Positions 37,408-49,636 of a stretch of DNA of 64,000 nucleotides are shown here, piece after piece (position 1 is the stretch's first letter; every line of letters begins with the position of its first letter). This stretch comes from Dryas octopetala (taxonomy: Eukaryota > Streptophyta > Magnoliopsida > Rosales > Rosaceae): NCBI GenBank assembly GCA_963921425.1, contig OY992837.1, positions 21,468,630 through 21,532,629 of the forward strand, given 5' to 3'. A program made the position numbers and the translations under genes. Under the pieces are notes generated by a model. The model did no database searches. It saw only the letters and a list, made by a program, of their open reading frames with translations, and was not told the origin of the DNA.

Positions 37408-37609
37408 ATAAGTACCAAAAGCTTCCAGGTACCTTCTTTGTTGGGACTAATGTGTAGCAATGCACGATGTCCCTAAGGGTTACATATGCCTCATTCATTT
37501 TATTCCGATGCCTAATCCTAAAGATATTCCAACGCGTGATAATTTGAAGGAGAGTTCTCCAACTGTTCGGGACGAGTTGGGCAGGAGGGAGTCCAAAGTG
37601 ATTAAGAAA
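37408..37609 (-). pseudogene. Middle part of the split PF04195-like protein
   Basis: Minus strand encodes NHFGLPPAQLVPNSWRTLL then RWNIFRIRHRNKMNEAYVTL. It lies between the partial LTR and the CACTA end. Frame continues from the fragment at 48534-48960 once the CACTA insertion and one AAA repeat are left out. Confidence 0.65.
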
Positions 37610-37625
37610 CACTACAAGAAAAGTA

Positions 37626-37740
37626 ACTTTTTGTAACATTAAATTTACAACATTTAATACATAAATGCTGTTAATCATAAATATTTATAACATTTACTTG
37701 ATAAAATGTTGCATAAGATGTTAAGTTTGTCTAATTTAAA
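37626..37740. repeat. Left subterminal repeats of the CACTA element
   Basis: Short words of the form AACATTT, AACATTTA and AAATGTTG recur in both orientations in the first ~130 bases. TNP1-type proteins bind such repeats in En/Spm; binding here is inference. Confidence 0.55.
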
Positions 37741-39522
37741 CAAAACACCTGATTTTATTTATTTGCAACGTTACCTTTACGCCTTAAAATCCCTAACCTT
37801 TACCACGCAAGAGAAATGTTGTTAACTCCAGATTTTTTTATGAGTTTTCATTCTTCCGCCAATTTCATTCTTCGCGCGCAAAAATTTCATCATTATAATG
37901 GGTTATCATCTCTCAAATCATGATCGTACAAAAGTGACTTAGAATTCAACCCTAAACCTTAGAGGTATGGGGTTCTTCAAAAATACCCAAAATCCAGTGG
38001 TGCTTTCTGTTTCTCTTACCCAGTGATCTTGGTACGACGTCAGTGGCATGTGTTAAGAAGTAAAAAATCTGTACGTTTCTCTTCTTCTTCTTACTTTTCA
38101 TTTTTTGTTTCTTTGTTTGGAAATAGCTCACACTAGTCGATCCAGTTGTTTCAGTAGCTCACACTGTTCCAGTGGTTAGAGCTTTGGACAATCGCGCTTG
38201 AGTAGTGGGTACTATGGATCAGACGAAATTGGATGTGGGTATCATCATTCATGATAGTAATTTTTATGGGTGTGGGTATCATCATTCATGATAGCAATTT
38301 TATTTTTTTTCCTTTTTGTTGCTCCCTCTTTTGTTTCTTTCTTTTTTCTGTTGATGAATCCCTCACACACTCTGTTTGTATGTCTCTGTATCATAGAACC
38401 AAAAAAGATTTAATTGGAAATTTGGTGAGAACCAAATCTATGGGAACTTGAAATTCATACGAATTTTTGTATTGTACCTGAGTTTTAGAAGATATTCAAG
38501 GATGTGTAAGGCTTTTGATTTGCAGTCTAACATTAAAGGAGATGGAGTCTAATGTATTCATGGCGATTCTTTTCAAGGAGATGGATTATAATGATGCTAT
38601 AATCCAATATATATTATCATGAAAAAATTAGACTCATTATATTGATTGCAAAGTGTTTCTGTGAAAAGCAGGAAAAAATTTCCTTTCCTCCCATTTGCCA
38701 GCGTTTGCCTGAGAACAGGACAAATAAATGCAATAATGTTTACCTTTTGTGTACTGTACCATCTCTTTTTCTTTTTTCTTTTTTTCCTGTTTTTTTTTTT
38801 TCAATAAAATCTCTTGTAAAGAAAAGAATAAATAGATAAATTAATTAAAACACATGCTTATCATTTGAAGATCGTCTAGGCTAGACACTTGCACCTTGTT
38901 GGTCTGTGTCACTGCTTGTGAAACTTGTAAAATTTTAACCGTTTATTGCTTTTGGTGAAACTATGTTGCTCAACACTATCTCATCTTATCTGCAATAAAT
39001 ATTTGATATGCACATAATAATGCTATTGTGTTTGTATTTTCAGAGTCGAGGCTGTGCACTCTTGGGCATACATGATACACCAACATTAGAGGCAAGGAAA
39101 AACTATTTCTTGACCAAGGATGGCAGGTAGATTTTATAAGATACTATTTTTCAGCAATAAACTATTACCTCCTCGATTCATTGCCTTAGATGTATATGAT
39201 GATACACCATAAACTTTTCTTTTGGGTATGGCTACATCACACAATTTACAACAGTGAATTACTCTTTTAAATGAATTATGCAATTAATCTAGCCTCGATT
39301 GAAGCCTGGGAGGAATGAAATTAGATGTGTACAAATAAAAATGTGACATTTTTAATGTTCTCTTGAGATATTTTTCCCTGAAGGCATTCAAGTTTTTGAT
39401 CATAGTAATTTTCTGTTTCTTATTTGATAGTCAAATAGTGAATATTAGTGAACCTACAGACTCAAGTTAATTATAGTAATTTTATGACCAAGTTCTTAGA
39501 CTCAAGTTCACTCTCACAGGCT

Positions 39523-39570
39523 AAGATGGAGCTTGAAACTTTGTCAATATGGCTCTAACAAGCGCAAAGA
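39523..39570 (+). repeat. Duplicated fragment of TNP2 exon 1
   Basis: The ~48 bases around GAAACTTTGTCAATATGGCT repeat 41202-41249 with about six differences, one of which creates a stop. Similarity ends abruptly on both sides. Confidence 0.65.
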
Positions 39571-39663
39571 TATTGATGGTCATAGTAATAGTACCAAGAT
39601 GGTCAAGTTCACTCAAGTTCATAGTAATTTTACGAGACTTGAGTCTAAGAATCATAATAATGA

Positions 39664-39770
39664 TGGTCATAGTAATTTTATATTTCTTATTTGATGGTCA
39701 AGTTGTAGGTCATAGTAATTTTATATTTCTTATTTGATGGTCAAGTTGTAGGTCATAGTAATTTTATGTT
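39664..39770 (+). repeat. 43-bp tandem repeat in CACTA leader
   Basis: The unit GGTCATAGTAATTTTATATT..TTTGATGGTCAAGTTGTA recurs about 2.5 times with almost no change. Confidence 0.7.
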
Positions 39771-40674
39771 TCTTATGTTTTTTCACACATTAGACTCCAT
39801 CTCTTTGAATACAAATGGATTATAATGAGTCTAATCTTAAACTAAGTTCTTGGAATTTCTTAGACCACCACACTCAAGTAAAGATTATAAGATGATCAAA
39901 CTTTGCAATCTGTATGTAGCTGTAACCCAAATATACAAAATAAAGATAGATTAATTAAGGAGCTAGCTAGATATAATTAATAGGCACTTAATTTTAGATT
40001 TCGTTGAGAAAAATTCATGCTTAATTGGCAATCCCTAGATGGTAAATTACCTGATCTGTAATGTATTGTTGCATTGTAAATGTCCAAAGAATCCTCGACC
40101 CTCAAACTGAGCAGTACTACTACTGTGGTGGCTTGTGGGTTATAGCAATTTTCTTGTGATTGGAGTGTTATTACTATTCTATCTCATGCACCTTCATTAC
40201 TAATCATAGAGTGACTTTTGATAGACCCTCGTAAATCTTGTATCACAATGTTTGTTATTCATAGAGTAATCTATATATACTGATTAAAACCATAACAAAT
40301 AATTTTTTGTACTTGTGGCTGTTTTATCAAATTGACTATATATGTTTATAAAGAGGCTACTTTTGTCTTGATCAAGCATTCTCTTGTACTTTTTTTATTA
40401 AACATGTGTGAATATTGAATGTATACTTGTCTGCATCAAATAGATTTTGGTTGCTGTCTTTTTTATGTGATATCTTAGAAATAAGTCAATTGGGAATTGC
40501 CTTTATGTTACATGTTTTTGAAGGAAAAAAACAGAGGGCACAAAATCAGCTAATAAAACTCATTATTGCTAATTCCATTCTCAGGTAACATTTCAAAGCC
40601 CTTAATTGAATTGTTGAATATAACAATGGCATTGCAACATTATACTCACTATTTTATTTAAACTAGACTTGCTT

Positions 40675-40867
40675 CACTACAAGAAATGTGAGCAAAAGCC
40701 ACCTTCATTGGTTGCACAGAAAAGGGTGGTAATTGGGCATTAGGGACTAAAGTGCCTCGATTTTAACAAAAATTGATGGCAATTAAGCAATAGAGACTAA
40801 AGTTCCCAAATGCCACCCTTTTCTATACAACCAATGAAAGTGGCCTTTGTTCACATTTCTTGTAGTG
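40675..40867. mobile_element. 193-bp mini-CACTA nested in the CACTA element
   Basis: Ends CACTACAAGAAATGTGA and the inverse CACATTTCTTGTAGTG, with TSD CTT at 40672-40674 and 40868-40870. The arms stay complementary inward (GCCACCTTCATTGGTTG with its inverse), so it is hairpin-forming and non-coding. The first 12 terminal bases equal those of the host CACTA. Confidence 0.9.
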
Positions 40868-41161
40868 CTTCTTTATAATTGCTTCAACCACAAAATTGCA
40901 TATTAGCAACCCAATAGTTAGAAAGTATAAATTGCATATTCTCTCATCCTTTTCTTCATTAGTACATGGATATCTATGTTAAGCTAACTGGTACATGGTA
41001 TAATATGATCCAATATATTATTCAAATCAGGATATATGTGCACACGTGAGAGCAGGCTTTATATATAATGGACAAGACATGGGTGTATCTTGAAAGGTCT
41101 TTCCAATTACTTTGTTATAGAAAATACTAAAACATAGTATAGTCAATTTTAAACAATAATA

Positions 41162-44100
41162 ATGATTAGTTTTATGTGTAGACGTTCTAAAGAATACCAA
41201 GATGCAGCTAGAAACTTTGTCAATATGGCTCAGACAAGCGCAGGGAATTTTGGTAATATCATATGCCCTTGCACTAAATGTCGAAACCTTCGCTCTCACC
41301 ATGCTAATGTTGTTTATGAACACTTGGTTATCAAAGGAATGGATCCTAGATATACTACATGGGTCCTTCATGGGGAAAGTCCACACATGAATGTAGAATG
41401 TGAAGATGTTGATATATCAGACACATATAGAATGTATAAAGATGTGTATGATCAAGATTTACGTCATGGAGAACCATTTGGTGAAAGAGCAGAGGAAGAT
41501 TTCACGCAAAAGTTGGAAGATGCTGAGTCTCCCCTTTATACAGGATGTAAAAAGTACATTAGGCTGTCTGCAGTTGTACTTTTGTACAAGCTTAAAGCTG
41601 TACATGGTTTGTCTGATATTTGTTTTACAGAATATCTTCAGATATTTCGAGATATGCTGCCTGATGGAAACAGTATTCCTGATTCGATTTACTCAACAAA
41701 AAGGTTATTGAAAGCATTTGATCTAGGGTATGAGAAGATAGATGCATGCTCCAACGATTGTTGTTTATTTTGGAAAGAAAAAAAAGATATGGAGACATGC
41801 CCAAAATGCAGCACTTCAAGATGGAAGTTAAACCAACGCACTAAAAAGGTTCAAAAGGGAGTTCCAGTGAAAATTTTACGCTACTTTCCTATAATACCAA
41901 GATTTAAGAGGATGTTCAAGTCAGTGGAAAAAGCACAGCAGTTAACTTGGCATTCTAATAATCAAAGTCAAGACGGAAAGATGCGTCATCCAGTTGATTC
42001 ACCAGCATGGAATACAATTAATAGGAAATGGCCTGAATTTGGTTTGGAAGCACGCAATCTTAGACTTGGACTAGCAACTGATGAATTTAACCCTTTCGGT
42101 GACCTTAGTTCTAGATATAGTTGCTGGCCAGTGATACTAGTGATTTATAACCTTCCCCCAGGGTTAAGCATGTTGAAGGAAAACTTAATGTTGAGTCTAT
42201 TAATTCCAGGTCCAAAACAGCCAGGGAATGATATAGATGTTTATTTAGAGCCCCTTATAGAGGACTTGAAGGAACTATGGAACAACGGGGTGGACATGTA
42301 TGATTCATACAATAAGGCAATGTTCAAATTGAAAGCTATTTTAATTTGGACAATAAATGATTTTCCAGCATATGGAAACTTAGCTGGATGTACAACAAAA
42401 GGGAAAGCAGCTTGTCCTATATGTGGTCTTGGTACATGCTCAAAATATTTACTCCACAGTAAGAAGGTGGTGTATATGGATCACCGACGGTTTCTTGCAT
42501 CAACTCATCCTTTTCGAAAAAAGAAAAGTTGGTTTGATGGACATGAAGAAACTAAAAGAAGGCCTAAACCATTAACCAGTCAACAAGTCTTACAAGAAGT
42601 GAAAGATATTGTGAATGATTGGGGAAAGAAAACAAAGAAGAAAAGGAAGAGAGACCCAAAAGAGGTACAAATGTGGAAAAAAAAGTCAATTTTTTTTGAC
42701 TTGCCATATTGGGAGGTATATGTTTAACACTATATTACTTGTTTAATATTTTAGACCATCAGTTTTTATTTTGGGTGTTAATTTAAACCATGATGCAATT
42801 ATTTTCTTTTGATAATTTTGTAGGGATTACTCTTGCGTCATAACTTGGATGTTATGCATGTGGAAAAAAATGTTTGTGATAGCATTGTTAGCACATTGTT
42901 GAATATAAAAGGAAAATCAAAAGATGGGTTGAAATCTCGTAGAGATTTGCAAGTGATGAACATTAGGCATGCTTTGCATCCAGTAAAAAGAGGCAGCAGG
43001 ATGTATTTGCCAGCAGCAATGCACATGCTTTCCAAGAATGAGAAAGAAACATTTCTTAAGAGGTTATATACTTTAAAGTTACCAGACGGATATGGATCCA
43101 ATATTGGGAATTGCATCTCATTAGAGGAATGCAAAATAATGGGCCTTAAATCTCATGATCATCATGTTCTAATGCAGCAACTATTGTCAGTAGCAATAAG
43201 AGGCCTCTTACCAAATGGGACAAGGAATGCAATCTTCAGGCTATCTGCATTTTTTAATGAATTGTGCCAGAGGGTGATTGATGGTAATAAATTAGAAGAA
43301 ATGGAAACAGAAGTTGTAGAGACTTTGTGCATGTTTGAAAGGTTTTTTCCTCCTTTTTTCGACATTATGATTCACTTGACGATTCACTTAGCACGGGAAG
43401 TTCAACGGTGTGGTCCAGTACAATATCGTTGGATGTACCCATTTGAAAGGTACTATCATTATTGAATTTTATTTTTATTTATAATTCACTTATCTCAAAT
43501 CTAACTAACATAATTTTTATCCCATACACCATTTCTCTAGATATATGAAAGTATTGAAGGGGTATGTAAAAAATCGTGCACGACCCGAAGGGTGCATAGC
43601 TGAGCGTTATCTAGCTGAAGAATGTATGAGGTTTTGTAGTGGATACATGGAACAAGCAAGTATAATTGGTACTCGACATGATCGCAATGAAGATTGGGAT
43701 GATGAAAGAATATTATTTGGAGGACATACATTCACTACTGGGGTACCAATTATTTTGGATGATGATATGAGAGAAATTGCTCATTGTTATGTGTTACGTA
43801 ATAGTGCAGAAGTTGAGCCGTATTTTGAGTAAGTTAGATGACTATAACCCTTATTTTAGGAACAATTATCTTAACTTTTTTTTTTTTTAATTTTGTTTCT
43901 ATTTGGTTTGATATATTAGAATGCACAAAGAGGAGTTGAAACAAAAAGATGCCAGACTTAGAAATCCAAAGTATGAAAGCCTATTAGAAAAGAGGCACAC
44001 AGACCAATTTAGGGAATGGTTGTCAAATAAGGTGGTTGAGTATTTTTTTAATTTGCTGCCAATCTGCCTTTTGCATTTACATTTAGTTAGTGATCTCTAA

Positions 44101-44729
44101 CTAAATTTTTACTTAAACAGATTAAGGTCCAAGAAGATGGGATCAGTGACACACTTTATTGGCTTGCATATGGACCTAGAAGTTATGCTATGTCTTATTC
44201 TGGATATATTATTAACAGACTCCGTTTTCGTACAAAGGATACTGAGAAGTCAACACAAAATAGCGGTGTATCCATTGAAGCTGACACTCTTTGTAGATCT
44301 AGTGCAAAAGATCCCAATCAAGTTATGGGAAACATCTCTTACTATGGGATTCTAAAGGATATCATTTTACTAGATTACCACAAATTTAGTGTTCCTGTGT
44401 TTAAGTGTGATTGGGCTAATATTTCAAATGGTGTCAAGGTAGAAGATGGTTTTATATTAGTTAACCTCCCTGATGGAAAATCAGCCTTTGAAAAAGATCC
44501 TTTTATTTTGGCACCACAAGCGAAGCAAGTCTTTTATTCTAGGGAAAGTGATACATCATCATGGTATGTTGTACTAAAAGCACCACCTAGAGGCATTCAT
44601 GATGTAGAGATGTCCAATGAGAGTGATTTTTCTCCATACGCAACTCTAGATAAAGAAACAATTAAGTCTACTTATATTAGTGAAGATGTCCAGTATGTAA
44701 GAGAGGATTGTGATGGAATCTTAGTGTAA
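41162..44729 (+). CDS. CACTA transposase, TNP2-like (Transposase_21, DUF4218, DUF4216)
   Basis: Catalyses excision and insertion of the element (family role). Exons 41162-42715, 42824-43449, 43541-43828, 43920-44031 and 44121-44729 join in phase to 1062 residues with no stop. The N-terminal part has RRSKEYQDAARNF and the CPCTKCRN zinc-type motif. The Transposase_21 core follows, with HPVDSPAWNTINRKWPEF, GLATDEFNPFGDLS and WTINDFPAYGNLAGC, then CPICG, then HNLDVMHVEKNVCDS. The DUF4218 region includes YRWMYPFERYMKVLKG (completed over intron 2), GCIAERYLAEECM and EVEPYFE. DUF4216 in exon 5 includes SYYGILKDIILLDY and FKCDW. ATG 41162 is the first in this exon, but family members usually have a few more residues before RRSKEY, so a short upstream exon is possible. 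The reading frame looks intact, consistent with recent activity. Confidence 0.93.
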
Positions 44730-44982
44730 CTTCTAATGTTAGTGTAATAACCTAGATTTTTATTAAAAAAATTATATTTAGGGTACTATTTCATCTATTG
44801 ATTAAGCACTTTTTGTTGTTAATTATTGGTTGCTTTTGCTTTGAAATGTCATATTATCTTTTTCCCTATTGTTTTTCATTAATAAACTTCATCTATTGAG
44901 GTTCATTGGAAAAAAAAAAGGTATATCTCTATTTAAATTGGCATGTATGCAGGATCTTGTAATTGAAACCAGATTTTCAGAG

Positions 44983-47591
44983 ATGTCCAAAACCAACCCA
45001 GAGGTAAACTCCACTGTACAGTTAATTTGCACATATTATCAGTATTGGAATTTTGATAATATAAAAGTCTCTAAATTTCATTATCTATGATTACACAGTC
45101 GTCTAAACAGGGGAACAAAAGAGCAAGGAAAGAACAAGATGCTAGTGTTGCAGCTCTTAGAAATAATACTGAAAATCGTGGAATTAGAATCCGTGATGAT
45201 TCTGATAATTCAGCGCCTAATGTAGATGAGATACCTGATTCCTCTCCACTGAAAAAAAAGACCAGGGGCCCTGCAACGATTGATATTATCGATCCTCCCA
45301 AAGATGGAAGACTTGTCAATGTTGAATTTAATCCTTTGGGTCAACCTGTGAAGAAAAGTTCTAATAAGCTATCTTCTTATATTGGTTGTTTGGCACGACA
45401 AGTGGTGCCCATAACATTAGATAATTGGCATGGTCTTGATGATGAAACAGAAGAACGACTTTGGATTTGTGTTAAGGTAAGTATTGTAACGCATACTGTT
45501 GCTTTTTACTATTATTAAGTTTATTACATTATAACTTGTTCATAAATCATTTTCTTTTATAATGTAGCAACAATTCAAGTTAGAGGAATGCCATAAAAAA
45601 ATTGTTTTAATGTCAATGGGAAGGAGCTGGAGGACTCACAAATCTGTTCTAACACGAAAAATACGAGAATTAGCTGAAAGTGAGGATGTTTCCAGACATA
45701 TTGGTGCATTCAAGGACTTGAAACCCAAAAGCACTAACGAAAAACATTGGGCGAAGTTTGTCAAAGAGAGACTGTCTGATACCTTCAAGGTTAGCATGTT
45801 CTTCTATATATAATAATGCAAATGTTGACATTTTTTATTAAGTAAAACAAAGATTGATGCCTTCTTAATTACATGTTTACTATTTTTTTTTTTTTATTTT
45901 AGGAAAAGAGTAAAAAGTTTCAAGACATGAAGGCAAACCAGACTCTCATTCACACCACAGGTCGGAAAGGCTTTGCTCGTTTAGAAGATGAAATGGTAAA
46001 ACTTGTATTGTCTATCAATCTTTAGTTCTTCTAAAATTGAAATTAATGAGTTATCCACTAATTATTTCTATGTTTCTTAAGAGAGAAGAGAATGGATCAG
46101 TGTCTAGAGTTGATGTGTGGCTTCGTGGATATTCAAAGAAAACAGGAAAGCCAATTAGTGAGGCACTTGCTGATGCAACGGTAATATACATTAATTAATA
46201 GACCGAAAGGGGTTGGAATCCCTTATGGGAATGGTTTATTTCAATCTCTTAACAGTTATACATTGTCTATTCTTTTATTTAATGTTAGTTTGCTTTTTTT
46301 TTTTAATTATAAAGTTTTTCGAATCTGCAATGTTCTTTATTTGTTTGGATATGAGGTGTTGATTTTTGCAACTCCTATCCACTCCATCTAAGTGTTGATT
46401 TGTTTGTCCCTTTTGAGTTAGCAATATAAATACAAGCAGTAAATTTGTTAATTTTTAGCCTTACACTATTAACCAAAATATTTGCTTACATTCAGCAAAA
46501 AGTGAGTGAATATAACAAAAAACATGCAAGTGAAGCTGCTCAATCTCTCAAGGACGATGCTCTAACCCATGTATTTGGAGCTGAACGACCAGGGCGGGTT
46601 CGAGCACTCGGGTTTGGAGCGACATCAACAAGATTCACTTTACAAGCACATAATAGGTCCAATGTTGCATGTCTTGAGGGTAAGATTAAAGATCTTCAAT
46701 CACAATTTGATGAGCTGAAAGCCTTGTTTATTAAACAAGGCAGCAGACAAAAGGTAATTTTATTTTTTTTCTTTATCTAAAAGCAATGAACTCTATTAAT
46801 CTAATTATAGAAATACACTAGCATGAAAAATGTTAAATTCATGTACAACCAAGGCCCTTACATGTTTGCTGTGATGTGAGCTGTGGTTCAATTTTAATTG
46901 ACACCAAATGATGAACAAAATATATGATTACTTCATGTTCAATTAGCATATATATGACATTTTATTAATTTTTTTTAGGATCAAACTACTACAGAGGACA
47001 CATTGGAGCATTCTGAAGATATTCTACAGGTGTTGTATGTGTGTGTGTGTCTATTTGGTGTGTAAAAGATTCCAATTGTCTTATGATTTGAAGAACAACT
47101 ATTTGTATTACTGTGATTTTAATTTGATACACAAATGCTAAAATCTTTATAGGATCAAACTACTACTCCTAAGGATAGCATGCAACATTCTAAGGAAACT
47201 TCACAGGTTTGCATTATATATATGCTTATTCAATTTGGTCACATCTTCTTCTTGGAGAAAATTGACCGCATTCTATTTTTCTTTGTAATTACTCTATTTG
47301 CAGCACATGAATCCAACTATATCAGATGCAAGGAATGTGGAAAATGGTCGATGTAAATTACTATCATGGATGGGAACTGGAGAAGTTGTAGCTGAAGGAA
47401 CAGTTGCATCAAAAGATCCTCTTTCAAAGGTACACCATGTTTGTCTTGGACCAGATTGTTGGAAGGTTTGGGTGACACTTATAGTATTAGAAGATGCTCC
47501 ATTATATCGTCCAACGTCAGAGTTTAATGTGGTTGATGATGCAATTGGAAGTACTATTGCTTGGCCCAAAAACTACATTGTTCTAAATTAA
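44983..47591 (+). CDS. CACTA TNP1-like / Transposase_24 accessory protein
   Basis: Probable DNA-binding partner that recognises subterminal repeats (inferred from En/Spm TNP1). Nine coding exons, all phase 0: 44983-45003, 45099-45476, 45568-45789, 45903-45995, 46082-46180, 46496-46753, 46979-47029, 47153-47206 and 47304-47591, giving 487 residues with no stop. The N-terminus MSKTNPESSKQGNKRARKEQD has basic, NLS-like KRARK. The middle (WAKFVKERLSDTFK, IHTTGRKGFARLEDEM) fits plant Transposase_24. A helical segment LEGKIKDLQSQFDELKALF may be a coiled coil. The C-terminal domain has CKLLSWMGTGEVVAEGTVAS, LGPDCWKVWV and GSTIAWP. Exons 7 and 8 are duplicates of each other. The start exon is tiny and its choice is tentative; an upstream exon ending GCATGTATGCAG is possible. 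Confidence 0.78.
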
Positions 47592-48530
47592 GTACTTAAT
47601 TTAGAACAATGTAGTTTTTGGCTATTATGCAGAGGGGTGATCTTTCTCGGTCCAAAGTCTAACTAAAGTGTTTTTGGTTCTACACATGGTCTAGCTATAC
47701 CAATGCAGGATATGTTTTTTGAGTTTGTGCATATTTGGTCTTTTGCAACTCCATCTTGACCATTATTTTGACTCTAGTTGATAATGTATATATTGACCTT
47801 TTTGTGGTCTACACATGCATTTGGTATATGTTAGAAGTAGGTGACCTTATTTTGTTCTACATAGTTGGTCTGATGTATAATATATTTAACGTCTAGTTGA
47901 ATGTATTTAAGTTCTTCTGTAATTTCCACTAAAAACTAAGGTGGCGAAATGATGTAATTATTTTACTATGTGATATTTTATAATTAATTGTAAGAATGTG
48001 ATCTATTATTCACTTGATTTTATTTAATTTTTTCAATGTCTATTTTGATTCATGGATGACTTTGAGAGGAACATTTTAGAAGTTAGTGGGTGTATTAAAA
48101 TATTTCTAATTGAACAATAATGGTTAATCAAGAGAATAAGGATGTAAAAAAAAAAAACCAATATTCGCAGCATTTAAACAATGTTGCAAGCTGAGTAATA
48201 CATAACAACATTTGCAATCTAATATCTTTAGTAACGTTAAAAATATGTTATGAATAATATTTGTGGGGGATGTAAGACCTCTTTTGCAACGTTAAAAATA
48301 TGTTGTAAATGGAACTTTTGCAACGTTATCCAACTGTTATAAAAGTCAATATCCAACGATGAAAAAATGTTATAAAATATCATTTGCAGCATTTCTTAGT
48401 AACATGAAATAAACGTTGCAAAAACAAGGTGTCTTTTGCAACGTCTCAATATATAGCGTTTAATAAAACCCTGCAAATGATAATTTGCAGCGTTTATGGA
48501 ATGCTGCAAATGAGTACTTTTCTTGTAGTG
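47592..48530. repeat. CACTA 3' region with subterminal TTGCAACGTT repeats
   Basis: After the TNP1-like stop there is ~550 bases of AT-rich 3' sequence. From ~48165 to 48520, words such as TTTGCAACGTT, GCAGCATTT and AACGTTGCAAA recur about ten times in both orientations. Likely transposase-complex binding array. Confidence 0.7.
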
Positions 48531-48533
48531 AAA

Positions 48534-48960
48534 TTTCCTAATGAGACGATGCAGAGGCAATCTAAGCCTGAACTCGAAAGGCTGTAACTGGAAGCAGATA
48601 ATACCTTTGTTGGAGTATAAACACCTGTCTTTGATTCCGGGGGTGTTGAAGTTAATTTTGTAGGGTCGATGAAGTTATTCGAGTTCTAGACAGTTTTTTT
48701 CTACCACGTGACTTTGAATTCGATCAACAATGACCTGTGGATATCATTGAGGTTGAATCTGATCAGAGACAACTGCGACCTCAACACTAGATTGAGATGG
48801 AGGATTTAGAGGGATAGTTGCTCGTATTTTAGGAACATCCCTAGTGAGTCCTAAGGGTAATTCTAAGGATTTGCTTTTTTTCTTTCATTTCTTTTTGTTT
48901 AAAGCTTTACGAGTTAGTAAGAACTTTTTCCTCGAAGTTGGAACCTCAGAGAAAGTAGAG
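48534..48960 (-). pseudogene. N-terminal part of the split PF04195-like protein
   Basis: Minus strand encodes GIICFQLQPFEFRLRLPLH followed by RLIRKF at the CACTA boundary, then resumes as LNHFGLPP at 37609. Further upstream the frame carries several stops (for instance near 48850 and 48730), so it is decayed. The N-terminus cannot be fixed. Confidence 0.6.
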
Positions 48961-49636
48961 GGGTAACTGATGGGCCATTATATTTAGATGCAATATTTAT
49001 TAATTTCTAGGTCATAAATAGGTGCCTAAAGAATGATCAGACGCCCAAGGCCCAAGCTGGAGGCTAATCTGACTATTAAATAGTCAGATAAGAACCAAGC
49101 CTTCATTAACTGCTTTGAAGGTTAATGTACCTCGACAGTTAATGAATAAGAGGTTATTTATTCTTCAAATTCAGGAAATAACTCTTGGGGAGAAGGGGTA
49201 TGAAAAGGCTCGACATAGATCATGTTAAGGGACGAAAAAGGAGATCCGAAAAAGATAACATGACTAAGTTAAGAATCGAAGGGCCTTTGGAGGAATAACC
49301 TCCCCAAAGGCATGAAGATCACGTTTTTTAGTTCTAAGAATTTAAATTGGTTTTTCCTTGTTAAAACCATTGTACTCATTTTATATTTGTCACATTCAAC
49401 AAGCTCTAGGATAAATTGAGATTTTAGTCTCTTAGGGTTTGTTTTAGGTTAAACACATCAAGGTTGAAAGAACAAAGCATATGGACTAAGGCAAAATGCA
49501 TTTCATGCATCATATTTGTTAATAAGCCCATTACATATGAGTCCATTTCATTGCTTATGAAATTGTCTTAAGTGAGCCTGTTAGTCTTTTAAGAATCATG
49601 TGATGTTCACATAAGTTCACCTTTCTCAACCCATTT
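48961..49636. other. Spacer, LTR-like but unassigned
   Basis: AT-rich sequence with no gene; probably the leader or LTR side of the split transposon, but no matching second copy was found in the window. Confidence 0.4.

Larger units (their letters stand above)
37741..40674 (+). other. CACTA 5' non-coding region
   Basis: About 2.9 kb of AT-rich sequence, likely promoter and leader. It holds a 30-base direct repeat (TGTGGGTATCATCATTCATG at ~38233 and ~38272), a short duplicate of TNP2 exon 1 (39523-39570) and a 43-base tandem repeat (~39664-39770). No further gene seen; an upstream TNP2 exon may lie here. Confidence 0.5.
37610..48530 (+). mobile_element. Structurally complete CACTA (En/Spm) transposon, 10.9 kb
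   Basis: The ends CACTACAAGAAAAGTA and its inverse TACTTTTCTTGTAGTG match at 16 of 16 bases. The 3-bp TSD AAA lies at 37607-37609 and 48531-48533. It carries spliced TNP2-like and TNP1-like genes on the plus strand, both open throughout. Each end is rich in subterminal AACATTT/TTGCAACGTT words. It inserted into the PF04195-like pseudogene. This is the only element in the window that looks autonomous. Confidence 0.95.

Noticed and set aside
27541..37412. Target-site duplication for the Athila-like element
   Set aside because: Flanks CACTC (left), ACTAC (after 36254) and ATAAG (after 37407) do not match; I cannot claim a TSD.
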